Assembly (NCBI GenBank): GCA_963783945.1
Contig: CAWAPS010000007.1
Coordinates: 1-64,000 of the forward strand
Source: CAWAPS01 sp963783945
GTDB lineage: Bacteria; Actinomycetota; Acidimicrobiia; Acidimicrobiales; Palsa-688
Direction: 5' to 3'
DNA length: 64,000 nucleotides
The notes under the pieces are model-generated. The model made no database searches, had not been told where the DNA came from, and saw only the letters and a program-made list of their open reading frames with translations. Each line of letters begins with the position of its first letter. Within the stretch, counting starts at the first letter, position 1. This document shows positions 28,509 to 40,744 of this stretch, one piece after another. A program made the translations under genes and the position numbers.

Positions 28509-28830
28509 GGCCCCCTCCGAACCGGGCAGGTACGAACGGACGGCTCAGATTGCCTCGCCGAGCGGTTCGGCATCTTCGTCAGAGGCCCATCGCTTCGACC
28601 TTCACTACATCAGATGATCTTACCAAAAGCCGAAGCTTCTGAGAACTTCCGGCGGCGTCACCAGATGTCAACGGGCAGGTTTCTTCTCGGACGCTGCGCT
28701 CAAGCCCGATGCTTCCCCCACCGATGAAATGGTAGCGAAGACGCATCGATGCGCCACGGCTTTGCACATCCGTACGGTTCGCCAGGGCATGATGTGACGG
28801 TTGCAGTAATGGAAGGGAGTCGGCTCGGCG
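28509..28830. other. Divergent intergenic region, no gene
   Basis: Lies between the leftward kinase and the rightward ATPase and should hold both promoters. No convincing -35/-10 pair or operator was identified, and short frames here carry no motif. Confidence 0.4.
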
Positions 28831-30165
28831 ATGCAGTCCGATTACGACGGATCGACCCAGCGTGACTCACCGGCCAAGCCGGTTGGCTGCATCCACTTGG
28901 TCGCCAGCCGCCGAGAGGCCCTCGAATCCCTGCGAAGGGCGGCGTGCGCGACACCGCCCCGGCCCGTTCTTATCACCGGTGAGCCGGGTGCCGGCAAGAC
29001 CGCGCTGATCCGCGGTTCGCAGCCCAAACCGAAGCGACCTGGCGACATCGCGAGCGTCGATCTGGCCGCGGACATGAACGCCATCGAGTTCCTTCGCCTG
29101 GCGGACATCCGCTCGGCGTCTCGGCGAGCAACCGACTGGGCAAGGCGCGAATTCGCATTCAGGACGCCTTGGCCGACGAATTCACCGACGGTCGCCGCTG
29201 GCTGCTGGTCATCAACGAAGCGCATCGCGGCCGCTCGGCGGTCTGGGACGAGGTGCAGGCCATCGCGAATCAACTTGGGACGGCCGCGGGGGTTTGCCGC
29301 GCTTTTCGTCGTGGGCGACAACCGATCTGCCGCGATCGCTCGTCCGGCGCGCGCAGCTCGATCGGCCTGGCCGCCCAGATCTCGTCGCACATCCATCTCA
29401 AGCCAATCGATCTCGACGAAGCACGCGAGTTGCTCGAGGCCGCCGGCACGATCGGCCGGCGGACGAACGCGCTGCTCGAGGAGCTGCACCGCAAGTCACA
29501 CGGCAACCCGGCCATGCTCCTGCGGCTTGCGCAGAGCTGTCGGCTCGAACGCGGCGAAGCAATCCAGGGGCAGACTCAGTTCCGTCGCGAGGGCCGGACG
29601 GTCCGCAGCATCGAGCACCGGCGCCCGTGGCTGCCGCGACTCTTCGACGCGACCTCGACTCCGAGGCGCAGCCGGATCTGTCCGACGAAGTCGTGAAAGA
29701 GCAGAGCGGATCGACTCGGTCCGCGCCGAAGAGGCCCGCGCCGAGCCGAAGCCGCCGGCGCTGATCCCCTCAAAGCCCCCGATCCGCGATGAGGAGGGCT
29801 GGTCGAGGTGGGATGGGAAGGCGACCTGGAGGACGAGCTCTCCACCCTGGAAACGGGCGCCGAGCGATGCCAGCCAGCTTCAGTTCGCACGAATCGCCGC
29901 TCGACCGAAGAGTTGATCGAAGACCGTTACGCGGTGCTTCAGGCACTCTCGAGCAGCGCGAACGAGCCTGGTTGACGACACGGTCGAGCCAGCCAGGGAT
30001 ACTGCATGATCGGTCTGCCGACTATGCGGCTGAGCCGGGTGACAGAGCGGAGCCAGCGGCCGCAGGACGATCTTCCGCCGGCGCGCATGCCGGCGGGGGG
30101 CATCCGAGCCGAGGGCCAGCACGAATTCGCCCCGTACAGCCAGCTTTTCACGCGGTTCCGTCAAT
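28831..30165 (+). CDS. ExeA-like AAA+ ATPase, several frameshifts
   Basis: Walker A is VLITGEPGAGKTALI (about residues 46-60). After a shift near 29150, Walker B is RRWLLVINEAHRGRSAVWDE, with NEAH in the place of the usual DEAH. The arginine and lid region follows as ISSHIHLKPIDLDEARELLE, EELHRKSHGNPAMLLRLAQS. Downstream pieces in other frames (TEELIEDRYAVLQAL near 29910, GIRAEGQHEFAPYSQLFTRF near 30100-30150) suggest the protein continues to about 30165. ExeA-like ATPases work in secretion-linked assembly or DNA transposition. No partner gene is next to it, so the role is open. At least four breaks make the exact product uncertain. Confidence 0.65.
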
Positions 30166-30515
30166 CGAAGTAGCCGCGATGCGCTTGGTTTCAACTGCCG
30201 AATCGGCGCAGGCACGCCGTACGGATCCGGGAAGCCGAAAACTCGAGGAAACGACTGATGAAATTGCCGTTCCAGCGTCGAATGGTCTCTTAACGGCCTT
30301 GCCACGGCGCTGATCGGCGTGCGGGGAACGTTTTATTTTCACTGACGAGCAGGTGTCGCCGACGCAGATCTTGGTGCTCCCAGCCGTTCTTCTTCCCGGG
30401 AGGTACGGCGACCGCGGTCGACCTGGTCCAGACGTTCGCAAGACGTTTTGGGGCAGGAGCTTCCGGAGGCGGCACCTGCTTTTCAACTACCGCTCGCGTC
30501 GAGGTTGACCCGACT
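30166..30515. other. Region between ATPase and glycosyltransferase, no clear gene
   Basis: May include the frame-broken tail of the ATPase. No motif, promoter or RNA was recognised. Confidence 0.35.
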
Positions 30516-31270
30516 GTGTCCGACTCATCCACGACCGTGTTACCGGAGGCCAGCCGGCTTCTGATTTCGCTGGCAACGTACAACGAAGCGGGCAATCTTC
30601 GGCCGCTGGTGGAAACCATCCGGCAGTTTGCACCGGCGTCTGCGATCTTGGTCATCGACGACAACTCGCCGGACGGCACGGGCCAGATCGCGGACGAGCT
30701 GCGAGGATCCTTGAGCGAAATCCACGTGCATTCATCGCGCCGGCAAGCTCGGCCTGGGGACGGCGACTCTGGCCGCGATGAGGTTCGCGATCGAGCACAA
30801 GTATCGACTATCTGCTGAACCTCGACGCCGATTTCAGCCATCCGCCGCGATTCATCCCCGCCTTGATCGCGGGGATGGCCGACCACGACGTGATGATCGG
30901 GTCGCGCTACGTTCCGGGCGGCGGGGTCGAGGGGGGTTTCACGCTCAAGCGCCGGCTGATGAGCGGCGGAATCAATGCGCTATGCCCGGCTCTTGCTGGT
31001 CTGACCAGCAAGGACAACAGCGGCGCGTTTCGCTGCTATCGCGTCAGCAAGCTGGCCGAGATCGATTTCAGCCGCGTGCGCTCGCGCGGGTATTCGTTCC
31101 AGGAAGAGATTCTGTACTGGTGTCAGAAAGTCGGCTGCCGGATCGGCGAGACCCCGATCCTGTTCGAGAACCGCCGCGCGGGCAGCTCGAAGATCAACAT
31201 GCGCGAGGCGGCGTCGGCGCTCTGGATCTTGCTTCAGCTCGGCGTTTCGCGATGGATGACACGCAAGTGA
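30516..31270 (+). CDS. Family 2 glycosyltransferase, polyprenyl-phosphate mannosyltransferase type, frameshifted
   Basis: Transfers a sugar from a nucleotide donor to a polyprenyl phosphate (dolichol-phosphate-mannose synthase type) at the membrane. The GTG at 30516 is taken as start. LLISLATYNEAGNLRPLVET and ILVIDDNSPDGTGQIADEL give the donor-binding DDxSPDGT. After breaks at about 30740 and 30805 the metal-binding LDADFSHPP follows, then IGSRYVPGGGVEGG, SGAFRCYRVSKLAEIDF, GYSFQEEILYWCQKVGCRIG and SSKINMREA. About 250 residues with no C-terminal membrane domain, as in the short Dpm1 class. Breaks are single-base and the gene is otherwise full length. Confidence 0.85.
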
Positions 31271-31351
31271 GAGCCGTGCGGCTCAGAACGTGACTGCGAA
31301 TTCAACCAGCGGCACGATCTGATAAACCCGGGAGCCCGAAGCGACGACTCA

Positions 31352-31395
31352 GGGCTCCCTCTCCCTCTGGAAGAGGGCTGGGGTGAGGGCCCTTC
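31352..31395. repeat. Single CTCCCTCTCCC hairpin repeat
   Basis: CTCCCTCTCCCTCTGGAAGAG followed by GCTGGGGTGAGGG. Same family as the 70-bp array at 55999-56345. It lies in the tail-to-tail gap between the glycosyltransferase and the leftward gene pair, where the stem could help end transcription. Confidence 0.7.
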
Positions 31396-31425
31396 CGCGC
31401 ACGACCACAATTCGCAGTCACGCTC

Positions 31426-31796
31426 TCAAATCAGCTCGCGTTCCCGGACGGTCACGTACACTTCCTGGCAGGCTTCGGCGATTTTCTCGCCCAGGCCTTG
31501 GTGCTTGCTTTCGAGCTGCCCCGAGTACATTCCCAGCACCTTGCACAAGAACGAGCTGTGGCAGGCATCAGCCTCGCTCTCGAGCTGTTCGAGCGAATCT
31601 TCGATTTGATCGGCCAGATAGAGCAGGAACTGGGCCTGTCCCTTGATGTCGGCGAGCGAGCGCTGAAGCGCCGCGGTGGCGGCGAGGCTGGTCTCGGCTT
31701 GGAGAGCCGGTCGGCAGTGCGTCGGCCGGCGATGGCGGAATCGTCGCCGTCGCGCGGGCCGGTTGCCTGGAGCATTCCGTTCTTTGCAGTGCTCAT
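31426..31796 (-). CDS. Small helical protein B of an overlapping pair, frameshifted
   Basis: The start ATG at 31796 overlaps the stop of the upstream gene (ATGA). MSTAKNGMLQATGPRDGDDS leads to a break near 31690, then TAALQRSLADIKGQAQFLLY, LADQIEDSLEQLESEADACH, and MYSGQLESKHQGLGEKIAEA to the stop. About 123 residues, strongly helical, probably coiled coil. No family is recognised. It shares the phrase pattern FLLYLADQ / FMDYLVRAAL with protein A, so the two may be distant paralogs or partner subunits. Confidence 0.55.
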
Positions 31797-32103
31797 GGCA
31801 GGTCTCCCTCATCGTCAGGCCAATCAGCCGATCCGTCGACGATGGCCTCGAGAGCCTCGCACACGTCACCGACCAAGCGCATGTTCTGGCTCTCGAGTCC
31901 GCAAGATTGGCCGCGTGCATCTCGACCAACTGCCTGATGAAGATTCGCGTGCCGGGGTCCGTTTCGGCCCGGTAGCGGTCGGCATCGGCCAGGGCGGCGC
32001 GGACCAGATAATCCATGAACTGGAGCTTACCGCGGATCGCGACACACAGCCTGGAAAGCTGGGATTGATCGGCGGTGTCTGGTTCCGAAGTGAGTTGAGA
32101 CAT
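31793..32103 (-). CDS. Small helical protein A of an overlapping pair, frameshifted
   Basis: MSQLTSEPDTADQSQLSRLC then VAIRGKLQFMDYLVRAALAD and IFIRQLVEMHAANL; one missing base near 31908 leads to LESQNMRLVGDVCEALEAIV, DGSADWPDDEGDLP and the stop that overlaps the next start. About 103 residues, acidic, helical. Translational coupling implies a two-subunit complex. Function unknown. Confidence 0.55.
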
Positions 32104-32303
32104 CCTGATTGCGTCCCCAACCAATGGCTGGACGCCAAAGTCTGCAAGAGCGTCCGTGCCGGGTGTCCGTTCCGTGCAGCAACCCCTGGGTTCGCAGAGG
32201 GCCACCGCGTGCGTGAGTTCCTGCCGCGCCTTTGGTCCGGAAGGCGCAGTTGCGTTAGATTACTCGCGTTGCCACGAGTCCGCAAGCGGAAAGCCGCCCT
32301 CGG

Positions 32304-32579
32304 CTATGCGGTTTCCAGCTTTTCGCTTTCTGGCGCACTGCTTCGAGCCTCTGGACGCTCCGACCGCTGCGCAGAATTCCTCATGGCCAAGCACGTCTCC
32401 CGCTCGAATCTGTCATCGTGATTCCTCAAGCTGGCTCGGAGACGCGGTGAATACGCCATCAGCAGCCGCTCGATCTCGTCCTCATCGGCGACGCCAACGA
32501 TGAGCGCAACTGGCTTGCCGTTCCGCGTGACCACCACCGGGCCACTCTCGCTGAACTTGAGGCAAGCACTGAGCTGCAT
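32304..32579 (-). CDS. Phd/YefM-type antitoxin-like protein, frameshifted
   Basis: MQLSACLKFSESGPVVVTRN then GKPVALIVGVADEDEIERLL and AYSPRLRA match the planctomycete Phd/YefM style (PVVVTRNGKPVAVLVG, then DEDEIERLLMAYS). After an indel the typical tail (QIRAGDVLGHEEFC) is visible in another frame near 32370-32400. These proteins bind a toxin and repress their own operon. No toxin gene is seen next to it, so it may be an orphan or a remnant. The start is uncertain because of possible deletions near the N-terminus. Confidence 0.6.
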   Translation of the reverse strand: MQLSACLKFSESGPVVVTRNGKPVALIVGVADEDEIERLLMAYSPRLRASLRNHDDRFERETCLAMRNSAQRSERPEARSSAPESEKLETA

Positions 32580-32672
32580 CTGCCCGGTTTCTTTCACCAG
32601 CCGCTCGGTGTAAAAGAAGGGGAACCTGGAACCATCCCTCCCCACTCGAACCTGCCCACAGGAGGCAACTCG

Positions 32673-33584
32673 ATGTCGTTCGACCTGAATCGTCGTGATT
32701 TGTTGCTGGCCGGTGCCGCAGCGTGGCTGGGTGGCCCGTCCCTGGCTCGCGCCATGGCCCCGCAGCCCAAAGGACCGACCAAGAAGGTGCTCTTCTTCAC
32801 CAAGAGCTCGGGTTTCGAGCACTCGGTGATCGCCCAGAAGGCGTGGCAAACCGTCGCACGCCGGGAAGATCCTGGCCGACATCGGCAAGGACGAACGGCT
32901 TCGAGGTCGTCGCATCCAAGGACGGCCGGCTGTTCGAGCCCGACCAGATCGGCCAGTGGGACGTCTTCGTCTTTGAGACCACCGGCGACCTGACGGCTCC
33001 CGGCAGCGACAAGAACCCGCCGATCTCCGCCGATGGCGAAAAGGCCTTCTACGACGCCATTCGCGGTGGCAAGGGCTTCATGGGAATGCACTGCGCGACC
33101 GACACCTTCGGCCACTTCGCACCGCGCAACAAGGGAGCCGACGATCCCTACATCCAGATGATCGGCGGCGAGTTCATCACCCACGGCGACCAGCAGGAGC
33201 TGCAAGATCGAGATCGCCGATTCCGAGTTTCCCGGGGTCGCCGCCGGCTTCGGCAAGGAAGGAAAGTCGTTCGACGATCAACGACGAATGGTATGCGCTC
33301 AAACACTTGCCCGACGATCTGCACGTCATCATGCTATCAAGTCACCGAAGGGATGACGGGCAACATGTACCAGCGGCCCAACTTCCCGATGACCTGGGCG
33401 CGGGCATATGGCAAGGGACGCGTTTTCTACACCTCGATGGGCCACCGCGAAGACGTCTGGTCGAACCCGATGTACCAGGCACTGCTGCTCGGTGCTCTCG
33501 CCTGGTCATCGGGCCGCGCCGAAGCCAACATCGAGCCCAATTTCAAGCAGGGTGACTCCCAAGGGCAACGAGCTTCCCACTTGA
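32673..33584 (+). CDS. ThuA-like protein with Tat signal, frameshifted
   Basis: Opens with a Tat signal (FDLNRRDLLLAGAAAWLGG, ARAMA), then KKVLFFTKSSGFEHSVIA, the beginning of a ThuA glutamine-amidotransferase-like fold. Other frames continue: NGFEVVASKDGRLFEPDQIG, VFVFETTGDLTAPG, KGFMGMHCATDTFGHF, PYIQMIGGEFITHGDQQ, EGMTGNMYQRPNFPMTWARA, GKGRVFYTSMGHREDVWSNP, ending KGNELPT. Breaks near 32870, 33200, 33260, 33345 and 33550 are single-base. ThuA-like domains are linked to sugar (trehalose/glucose) metabolism. In planctomycetes many are exported and accompany Gfo/Idh oxidoreductases. Exact activity unknown. Confidence 0.82.
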
Positions 33585-33594
33585 GCCGCTCGCT

Positions 33595-34684
33595 CTAGAG
33601 CCGGACGAACAGCCTGTGTCGGTCGAGGTAGGCAGTTGAACGCGACGCAGATCGCGAAATAGACGCTGAACCCAAGCGCCAGGTACCAGAACGGGCTGTC
33701 GTTCGGCAAGTAGGGCTTGACCGCGTCGCCACGATCGGGTGGATCACATAGGCAACCAGCGCATTCTGGCCGAAAATCCGGAAGAGAGCGGTCTGCCAGC
33801 CTCGGCGATCACAAAGCTCGAAACACAGCGCGTAGACAGCCAGCGAGAAACCAGCGGCGAACGTCAGATACGACACGCTCCCGGTGCGCTGGCTCATCGT
33901 CCAGAGCCGGTGAATCTCGATCCCGGGATCGACAAACGGCGGAGCCGCCAGGCGACCGCCGCCGCAGGAGAGAGCGTAGCCCAGCAGCATCAGAAGCGAC
34001 CGACCAGACAGGCGAGCCTTCGGCGAGCGTCTTCGCCGGAATCGGCTGCTCTGCGACACGGCGTCGCAGGCGAGTGAGCCGACGAGCGTCGGAATCGACC
34101 ACGTCAAGAACCCGAGCGGACCGCCGTCGATCACAGGGGCATTCCACGCCCAGTCGAGGTAGAACCGCGACGAAAGCCAGAGATGCAAGCCCGCCGAAGC
34201 GATCAGGAAGGCCACCCGAATCGCCTGGTCCGCCGGCGATCACCGGCAAGATCCAGATCGAGGTGATGGCAATGTGCACCAGGGTCTGAAAGAGCTCGCG
34301 CCGGAAGGCCTGCGCCAGGAACCCCGACAGGCCGAGCCTCTGGAGCTCTGCCCAGTGCTTGACGCTGCCGTCGAGGTGGTAGATGACGAAGCCAAGCAAG
34401 AACAAGCGCCAGCGCGCGACGAGAGCGCGCACGGATCGCGGCCCAACGCGCCGCTGGTCTGCAAGCCGACGCAGGAACGTCAGCCGAAAAGCGAACCCCA
34501 CCGCGAAGAAGAACTGGGGCATGATCGTATCGGCGTAGCTGCAGTAGGTGTTGTGATGCTTGAAGACCGGCGGGACGACGGCAAAGCCGCCCAGGAAGTT
34601 CACGAACAACATTCCCACGACGGTGTAGCCGCGAAACTGGTCCAGCGAGACGATGCGGCGCTGCGGGCTCGCAGGTTCAGACAT
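33595..34684 (-). CDS. NagX/HGSNAT-like membrane acyltransferase (DUF5009 type), frameshifted
   Basis: Multi-pass protein of about 360 residues. It starts MSEPASPQRRIVSLDQFRGY with TVVGMLFVNFLGG, the typical SLD-x-FRG-x-x-(I/V) opening of heparan-alpha-glucosaminide acetyltransferase relatives. Further segments: MPQFFFAVGFAFRLTFLRR, ALVARWRLFLLGFVIYHLDG, ITSIWILPVIA, then in other frames SAGLHLWLSSRFYLDWAW, FLTWSIPTLVGSLACD and FRIFGQNALVAYVIHPIV. Breaks near 34215, 33725 and 33640. It would acetylate or otherwise acylate a sugar across the membrane. It converges with the ThuA-like gene with an 11-nt gap. Confidence 0.8.
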
Positions 34685-35462
34685 CAACGAAACCTCACTT
34701 GTAAGAATGAAACAGGACGCAGTGCGCGTGTCTACTATGGCGTCTCGCCGCGGCCGTCCTATGGCTCCTCGCAGGAGAGCCACCAGCAGACAGCGATACC
34801 AGAGGGCAGAGGGCTTGAGTCTGCCATCGCCGAGCAAGGAAACGCAATCGATCGCTTCTACTGCGCAGCGATTCTGGCCGAGCGTTCCGTGCAGCCGCGC
34901 GGAACGCGACGTTCCGGCAATACCGCGGGCCTCGACTGGACCCTGCGATGCAAGTCGACGCTCGGCGGAAGCCTGACTGGCGAAATCCAAAAAAAACTTC
35001 AGAGTGGGTTGACTGCCGCAGGAAATCGTCGTATTTTGTGCACTCGACAATCGACGCGAAGCTCAACGATGTTCGCACAAATGATCATGATGCACCGTGA
35101 TTCTATGTTGATTCGACTTTCACTCTCCGTCTGATCTCCGCCGGGCGACGAGTTCACGGTGGTCCGGAATCAATCAACCGAAAAAAGAAAGGCTCCGATT
35201 CCAGGCGGCAGGGATGCCAGTGCCTGGTTGGGCCTTGTTGCTGGTGGGGCGAGTCTGCGCCTGCGTGGACTCTTCGCCTCACCATCTGGCCTCACGGTCC
35301 GCGGTCTGATTCGGCAAGGATGCTCGAATCGCCGCGGGCCGCGATTGGCCAAACTAAACGTAAAGGTGCGACGAAGCGCCTTGCCAGAATGTGCCGTTCG
35401 GCGGTTTCGGCGAGCGCGGGAGCTCTACGGACCACCCGAGCGATCGCGGTACGGGGCCTCGA
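34685..35462. other. Long intergenic stretch, no supported gene
   Basis: Frames occur on both strands but are mutually overlapping, Arg/Ser-rich and motif-free. The AT-richer part 34980-35140 may hold a promoter for the leftward acyltransferase. A gene broken beyond recognition cannot be excluded. Confidence 0.4.
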
Positions 35463-35983
35463 TCATGTCGCGGATCCATGTCGTCCTTGGAGGTGGTCGC
35501 GCAGCAGGAAGGGATTGGGCGCCGGCGAACTGGGGGGTTTGTCGGGGATCGGGGCCGGGGGAAGGAGTTCCAGGCGGATTCCGATTCGCTCCAGGATGGC
35601 CTTGGAGAGAGGCTCGTCGCCGAACCAGCCGACGCGGCAGCCGACGCGTGATTGATCCTGGTGGGGGCGCACGGTCACCAGGACCGGCGCGGTCGTCCTC
35701 GGTCTTGGCTTCGATCTTGAAGACGGTGCCGTCGCGCGAGCGTTTGATTGCGGTCATCTTGAGGTCTTCGAGCGACTCGGCGACGGCGGCGCTGACGGTC
35801 GGTCGGATCGCGCGGGAAATCTTGAACGGCCCGTCCCCCGCTATAGCCGCCGGCAGGCGCGCTGGTGTGTTCGACGCTCGGCGCGACGGTCGCGCAGCCC
35901 GCAGTAGCAGCAGCAGGCAGCCATCGTGCCAGGGCAATCCGCGAGTTGGTCGCGTGTCGTCCAATGCGGGTCTGATAGTCCAT
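35463..35983 (-). CDS. Putative lipoprotein, DUF3568-like, frameshifted
   Basis: The N-terminal part reads IALARWLPAAATAGCATVAP with a lipobox-like AAATAGC, then SVEHTSAPAGGYSG. After one break the middle is DGPFKISRAIRPTVSAAVAE, SLEDLKMTAIKRSRDGTVFK, IEAKTEDDR, and after another VTVRPHQDQSRVGCRVGWFG, DEPLSKAILERIGIRLELLP. The pattern of a mature domain testing parameter scaling (V-x-V-x-(VG)-x-x-GD, then LSxxILxxI) is that of DUF3568 lipoproteins, of unknown role. About 175 residues. It would be attached to a membrane after signal peptidase II cleavage. Confidence 0.6.
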
Positions 35984-36117
35984 TCTCGACCCACCGGCCT
36001 GACATCCGGTGCGCGTAGCGTTTCGCCATGCAGCCGCGGAAGGCTATCCGGGCCCTGAGATTCGGTCAATAGCGGGATCGGCAGCGGAGTCGATGAGCCG
36101 CGATGGCCGAGTGCGTG

Positions 36118-36145
36118 TTGTTTTCAGGAACGCGGTCTCTATAAT
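36118..36145 (+). promoter_or_regulatory. Candidate sigma-70 promoter of rpsA
   Basis: TTGTTT (36118-36123), a 16-nt spacer and a perfect TATAAT (36140-36145), about 220 nt upstream of the rpsA start. It is the best -35/-10 pair seen in the window. The long leader (about 210 nt) leaves room for translational autoregulation, which is known for S1 in other bacteria. Confidence 0.6.
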
Positions 36146-36362
36146 AGCTGTTTGTGCCAGTGCGCTCCTTGCGTTGAGGAGCGGCGTTTATTTTTCCATC
36201 ACAATGGCTTGCGTCAACCAATCGCCCAGGAACGCGAGTAGCGGGAACCGCGGAACCAGGATGGTTTCGCATTCGTTCGTCTCCGAATCGAAAGCGGAGA
36301 TTGAGTCGATGCTCCGCTGCCGCTGGTCTTCTGGCGGGGCGGAAGAGAGATGAAACGGGAAC

Positions 36363-38189
<1,827 letters not shown>

Positions 38190-38212
38190 ACCGCTACGCC
38201 AACCCCAAAGCC

Positions 38213-38251
38213 GCCGCCTGCACACTCGTCCGGCAGGCGGCTTCTTTTTTT
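38213..38251 (+). terminator. Rho-independent terminator of rpsA
   Basis: GCCGCCTG (38213-38220) pairs with CAGGCGGC (38234-38241) around a 13-nt loop and is followed at once by TTCTTTTTTT. The 8-bp GC-rich stem plus U-tract is textbook and lies 24 nt after the gene. Confidence 0.92.
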
Positions 38252-38847
38252 GCCCGCCATCAGCAAACGCCCTCTTCGGCCATGCTGCACATCCTTTCTC
38301 GATCAACATTAGGACAGCCGCACCGTCGCACGAACTATCGCATTTCCCATGATCCGCAGTATCTTCGTTATTCCTAAACTTCTCAAATCCCCAATATGCC
38401 CTAGATTTACAGGACGCCTTAAGTTATCAAAGGGTATGGTCCGATACCTCGTGTGTGAGAGCGTGAGCGGCGAAGGGAGTTGAAGAGGAGCAGAGGGTTT
38501 TGGCCGGGGACACGACTTGTGGCTTCGGAGCCAGAGCTTGACTCGCCCTTTCGGCCGGTGAGTCGCGTCGACGACCGCACCGATGGCGGCTGCTCGGACG
38601 CGGCGAAAGGGCTGAGCTTCGGCTGGGATGCCGAGACTTTGCCGGGAAAAGTCACAAGCCACGGTTTGGGGGTGAGAGCCGAGTTACGGACGACCGGCTC
38701 CGGATTGGTTTCCGATGCGGGCGAGGGCGGCCGCGTCTGGATGCACGCCGCCATGAGTGCGGAGCGGCGGTCCGGCACGGTTGTTATCGGTCGAGCCCAA
38801 CCTGACGTGAGCGAACCCCTGTTTCGACCGACTCAACGAGGACTTTC
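38252..38847. other. Leader region of the sigma factor gene, no gene
   Basis: No coding sequence is supported. The AT-richer part (38330-38450, with TTAAGTTATCAAAGGG) is the likely promoter region of the sigma gene, leaving a long 5' leader. No definite boxes assigned. Confidence 0.4.
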
Positions 38848-39684
38848 ATGGCTCGGATTCGCCGACACCGACGTGATACTGTGCAGAGCCCCCTGGAGAC
38901 CTATCTCCGGGAAATCAACGAAGTGGCTCTGCTGACGGCCGACGAAGAAAAAGAGCTGGCCTACCGGATCGCAGATGGCGACAAGCTCGCCCGCGACCGG
39001 ATGGTGCGGGCTAACCTGCGTCTGGTGGTCAACATCGCACGCGGCTACATCGGCAAGGGACTGTCGCTCCAGGACCTGATCGAAGAGGGAAACCTCGGGC
39101 TCTTGCGTGCCGTCCAGGGTTTTGACCCGGCGGTCGGCACACGGTTCAGCACTTACGCCAGCTACTGGATCAAGCAGTCGATCAAGCGGGCGCTGGTCAA
39201 TACGGCCAAGCCGATCCGAATTCCCGCCTACATGGTCGAGCTCTTGTTCAAATGGCGAAGGATGGCCTCTGACCTCACAGAGTCGCTCGGCCGCTCGCCC
39301 AGCGTCGAAGAGATCGCGAAGGCGCTCGAATTGCCCAAGAAGAAGCTGGCGATCGTCAAGAAGGCCATCAAGGTCTACAACCTCGTGCCGCAGACCGACC
39401 AGCCCGAGAACGGCTGGAGCCTGGGCGAGATGCTCATGGACGAGCGTACGCGTGCACCCGACGTGATGATGGTCGAAGCCGACAATCTGCGGCTGGTTCT
39501 CGACCGGCTCGACGAGATGGACAAGCGCGAGGCGACGGTCTTGCGCATGCGATTCGGCTTGAATGACGCTCCACCCAAGACGCTCAAGGAGATCGGCGAG
39601 TCGCTCGGCCTCACCCGCGAGCGCGTCCGCCAGATCGAGAATGAAGCACTCGGGAAGCTGTCGGCGTCGATGCAGGCGGATTGA
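38848..39684 (+). CDS. RpoD-family sigma factor (group 1/2, no region 1.1)
   Basis: 278 residues, intact. Region 1.2/2.1 is SPLETYLREINEVALLTADE with EKELAYRIADGD; region 2.2-2.4 is NLRLVVNIARGYIGKGLSLQ, DLIEEGNLGLLRAVQGFDP and FSTYASYWIKQSIKRAL. Region 3 is IPAYMVELLFKWRRM with a WSLGEMLMDERT stretch, and region 4.2 is TLKEIGESLGLTRERVRQIE. It recognises -10/-35 promoters with core RNA polymerase. It lacks region 1.1 and the non-conserved insert of RpoD, so it is either the short primary sigma common in this phylum or an RpoS/SigB-like alternative. The start at 38848 is supported by the start-like MARIRRHRRDTVQSPLE. Confidence 0.93.
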   Translation: MARIRRHRRDTVQSPLETYLREINEVALLTADEEKELAYRIADGDKLARDRMVRANLRLVVNIARGYIGKGLSLQDLIEEGNLGLLRAVQGFDPAVGTRFSTYASYWIKQSIKRALVNTAKPIRIPAYMVELLFKWRRMASDLTESLGRSPSVEEIAKALELPKKKLAIVKKAIKVYNLVPQTDQPENGWSLGEMLMDERTRAPDVMMVEADNLRLVLDRLDEMDKREATVLRMRFGLNDAPPKTLKEIGESLGLTRERVRQIENEALGKLSASMQAD

Positions 39685-39690
39685 TCGAGT

Positions 39691-40478
39691 TCAATCGTGG
39701 TTCGCGGCGATCGCAATCGGCGCGACTCCGGTTCGGGGCTGCCGCATCGCCGCGACGCTCGGGCAGCCGGCCGGCGGCGCAGACGGTAGACGATCACGGC
39801 CAGCGCCGATGGTCAGGAATGTGATGAGCGCGGACGGCTCGGGAACGGCCGCGGGCATGCCCGGTGCGCGACGGCCGCAGGTTGGTCAGCGGCTTGTCGC
39901 TCGAGAAGTCGATCGTGAACCGGCCGTCGAACGTGCTGCCCGCCTGAGGCGTGATCCGCAGGTAGGCCTCGCTTCCAAACGCCTCCTTCAGCTTGCCTTC
40001 GGTGATCTTCATGTTCAGGTCGAACACTTCGCCGTTCTTCCGCCCGGACGGTGAATCATCGGGCGTCACTGCCCCGAAAGCGGTCGGCGTTCCTTTGAGC
40101 AGCACACCCTGGTAAGTCTGGTCGCCGATCACGACCGTGCCGCGAATCTCGAACGTGTTGGCCGGGCTGTTGATCAGCCTGCCCGTGCCGGTCGAGCTTC
40201 ATCTGGAGCGATTGCGTGAGCGTGCCGTCATGGTCGGGCAGCATCTGGACCATGTCTTTGAGCGACGGACCCAGCGAGATCAAGTGAGGGGCATTCACGA
40301 CCTGGAACATGCCGGTCTGGGTGACCGGGTCGTACGTGTAGGTCTGGATGCCGACGATGTCGCCGGCGATGTCGGGAAACGAGCGGGAAGGGCTCGAGCG
40401 GATCAGGTCGCCCCGCGCATGTGACGAGAGGATCGCAATGGCAGCGGCCACCAGCGCGAAGGCAATCCGTTTGCTCAA
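39691..40478 (-). CDS. PEP-CTERM sorting-domain protein, frameshifted
   Basis: A secreted protein with N-terminal signal (MSKRIAFALVAAAIAILSSH, ARG) and a C-terminal PEP-CTERM tripartite tail: VPEPSALITFLTIGA, a hydrophobic run that continues as LAVIVY in the next frame, then RLRRR. The middle reads DIVGIQTYTYDPVTQTGMFQ, PSLKDMVQMLPDHDG, and in another frame IGDQTYQGVLLKGTPTAFGA, GSEAYLRITPQAGSTFDG. Breaks near 40190, 39855 and 39805. About 250 residues. It would be processed by an exosortase and placed at the cell surface or matrix. It ends tail-to-tail with the sigma gene, 6 nt apart. Confidence 0.78.
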
Positions 40479-40744
40479 GCCAATCCGTTTGTGAGCCGTA
40501 CATCCGTTGCATGGGAACGTCCTCTCGGCCGTTCACTCGAGATCCCTCGCCATGCGTCAGCAGTGGCCGGTCATCGGCACGCCGCCGGACGGCACGCGAC
40601 GAAGCTTCCGCGACAGGATCGCTGACCCACGCGGAAAGCGCCGCTTGCGGGGAGTGAGAGCGGGACGAAGTTCTCGGCTCGGTTGGGATGGGCAGGTAGT
40701 CGAAATGTAGATTCTTGGATGTGGCCCGAAGCGAAGGAGCACGA

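Noticed and set aside
39375..39690. Extension of the PEP-CTERM gene into the antisense of the sigma factor
   Set aside because: The hydrophobic tail and RLRRR end the domain; the longer frame only follows the complement of the intact sigma gene.
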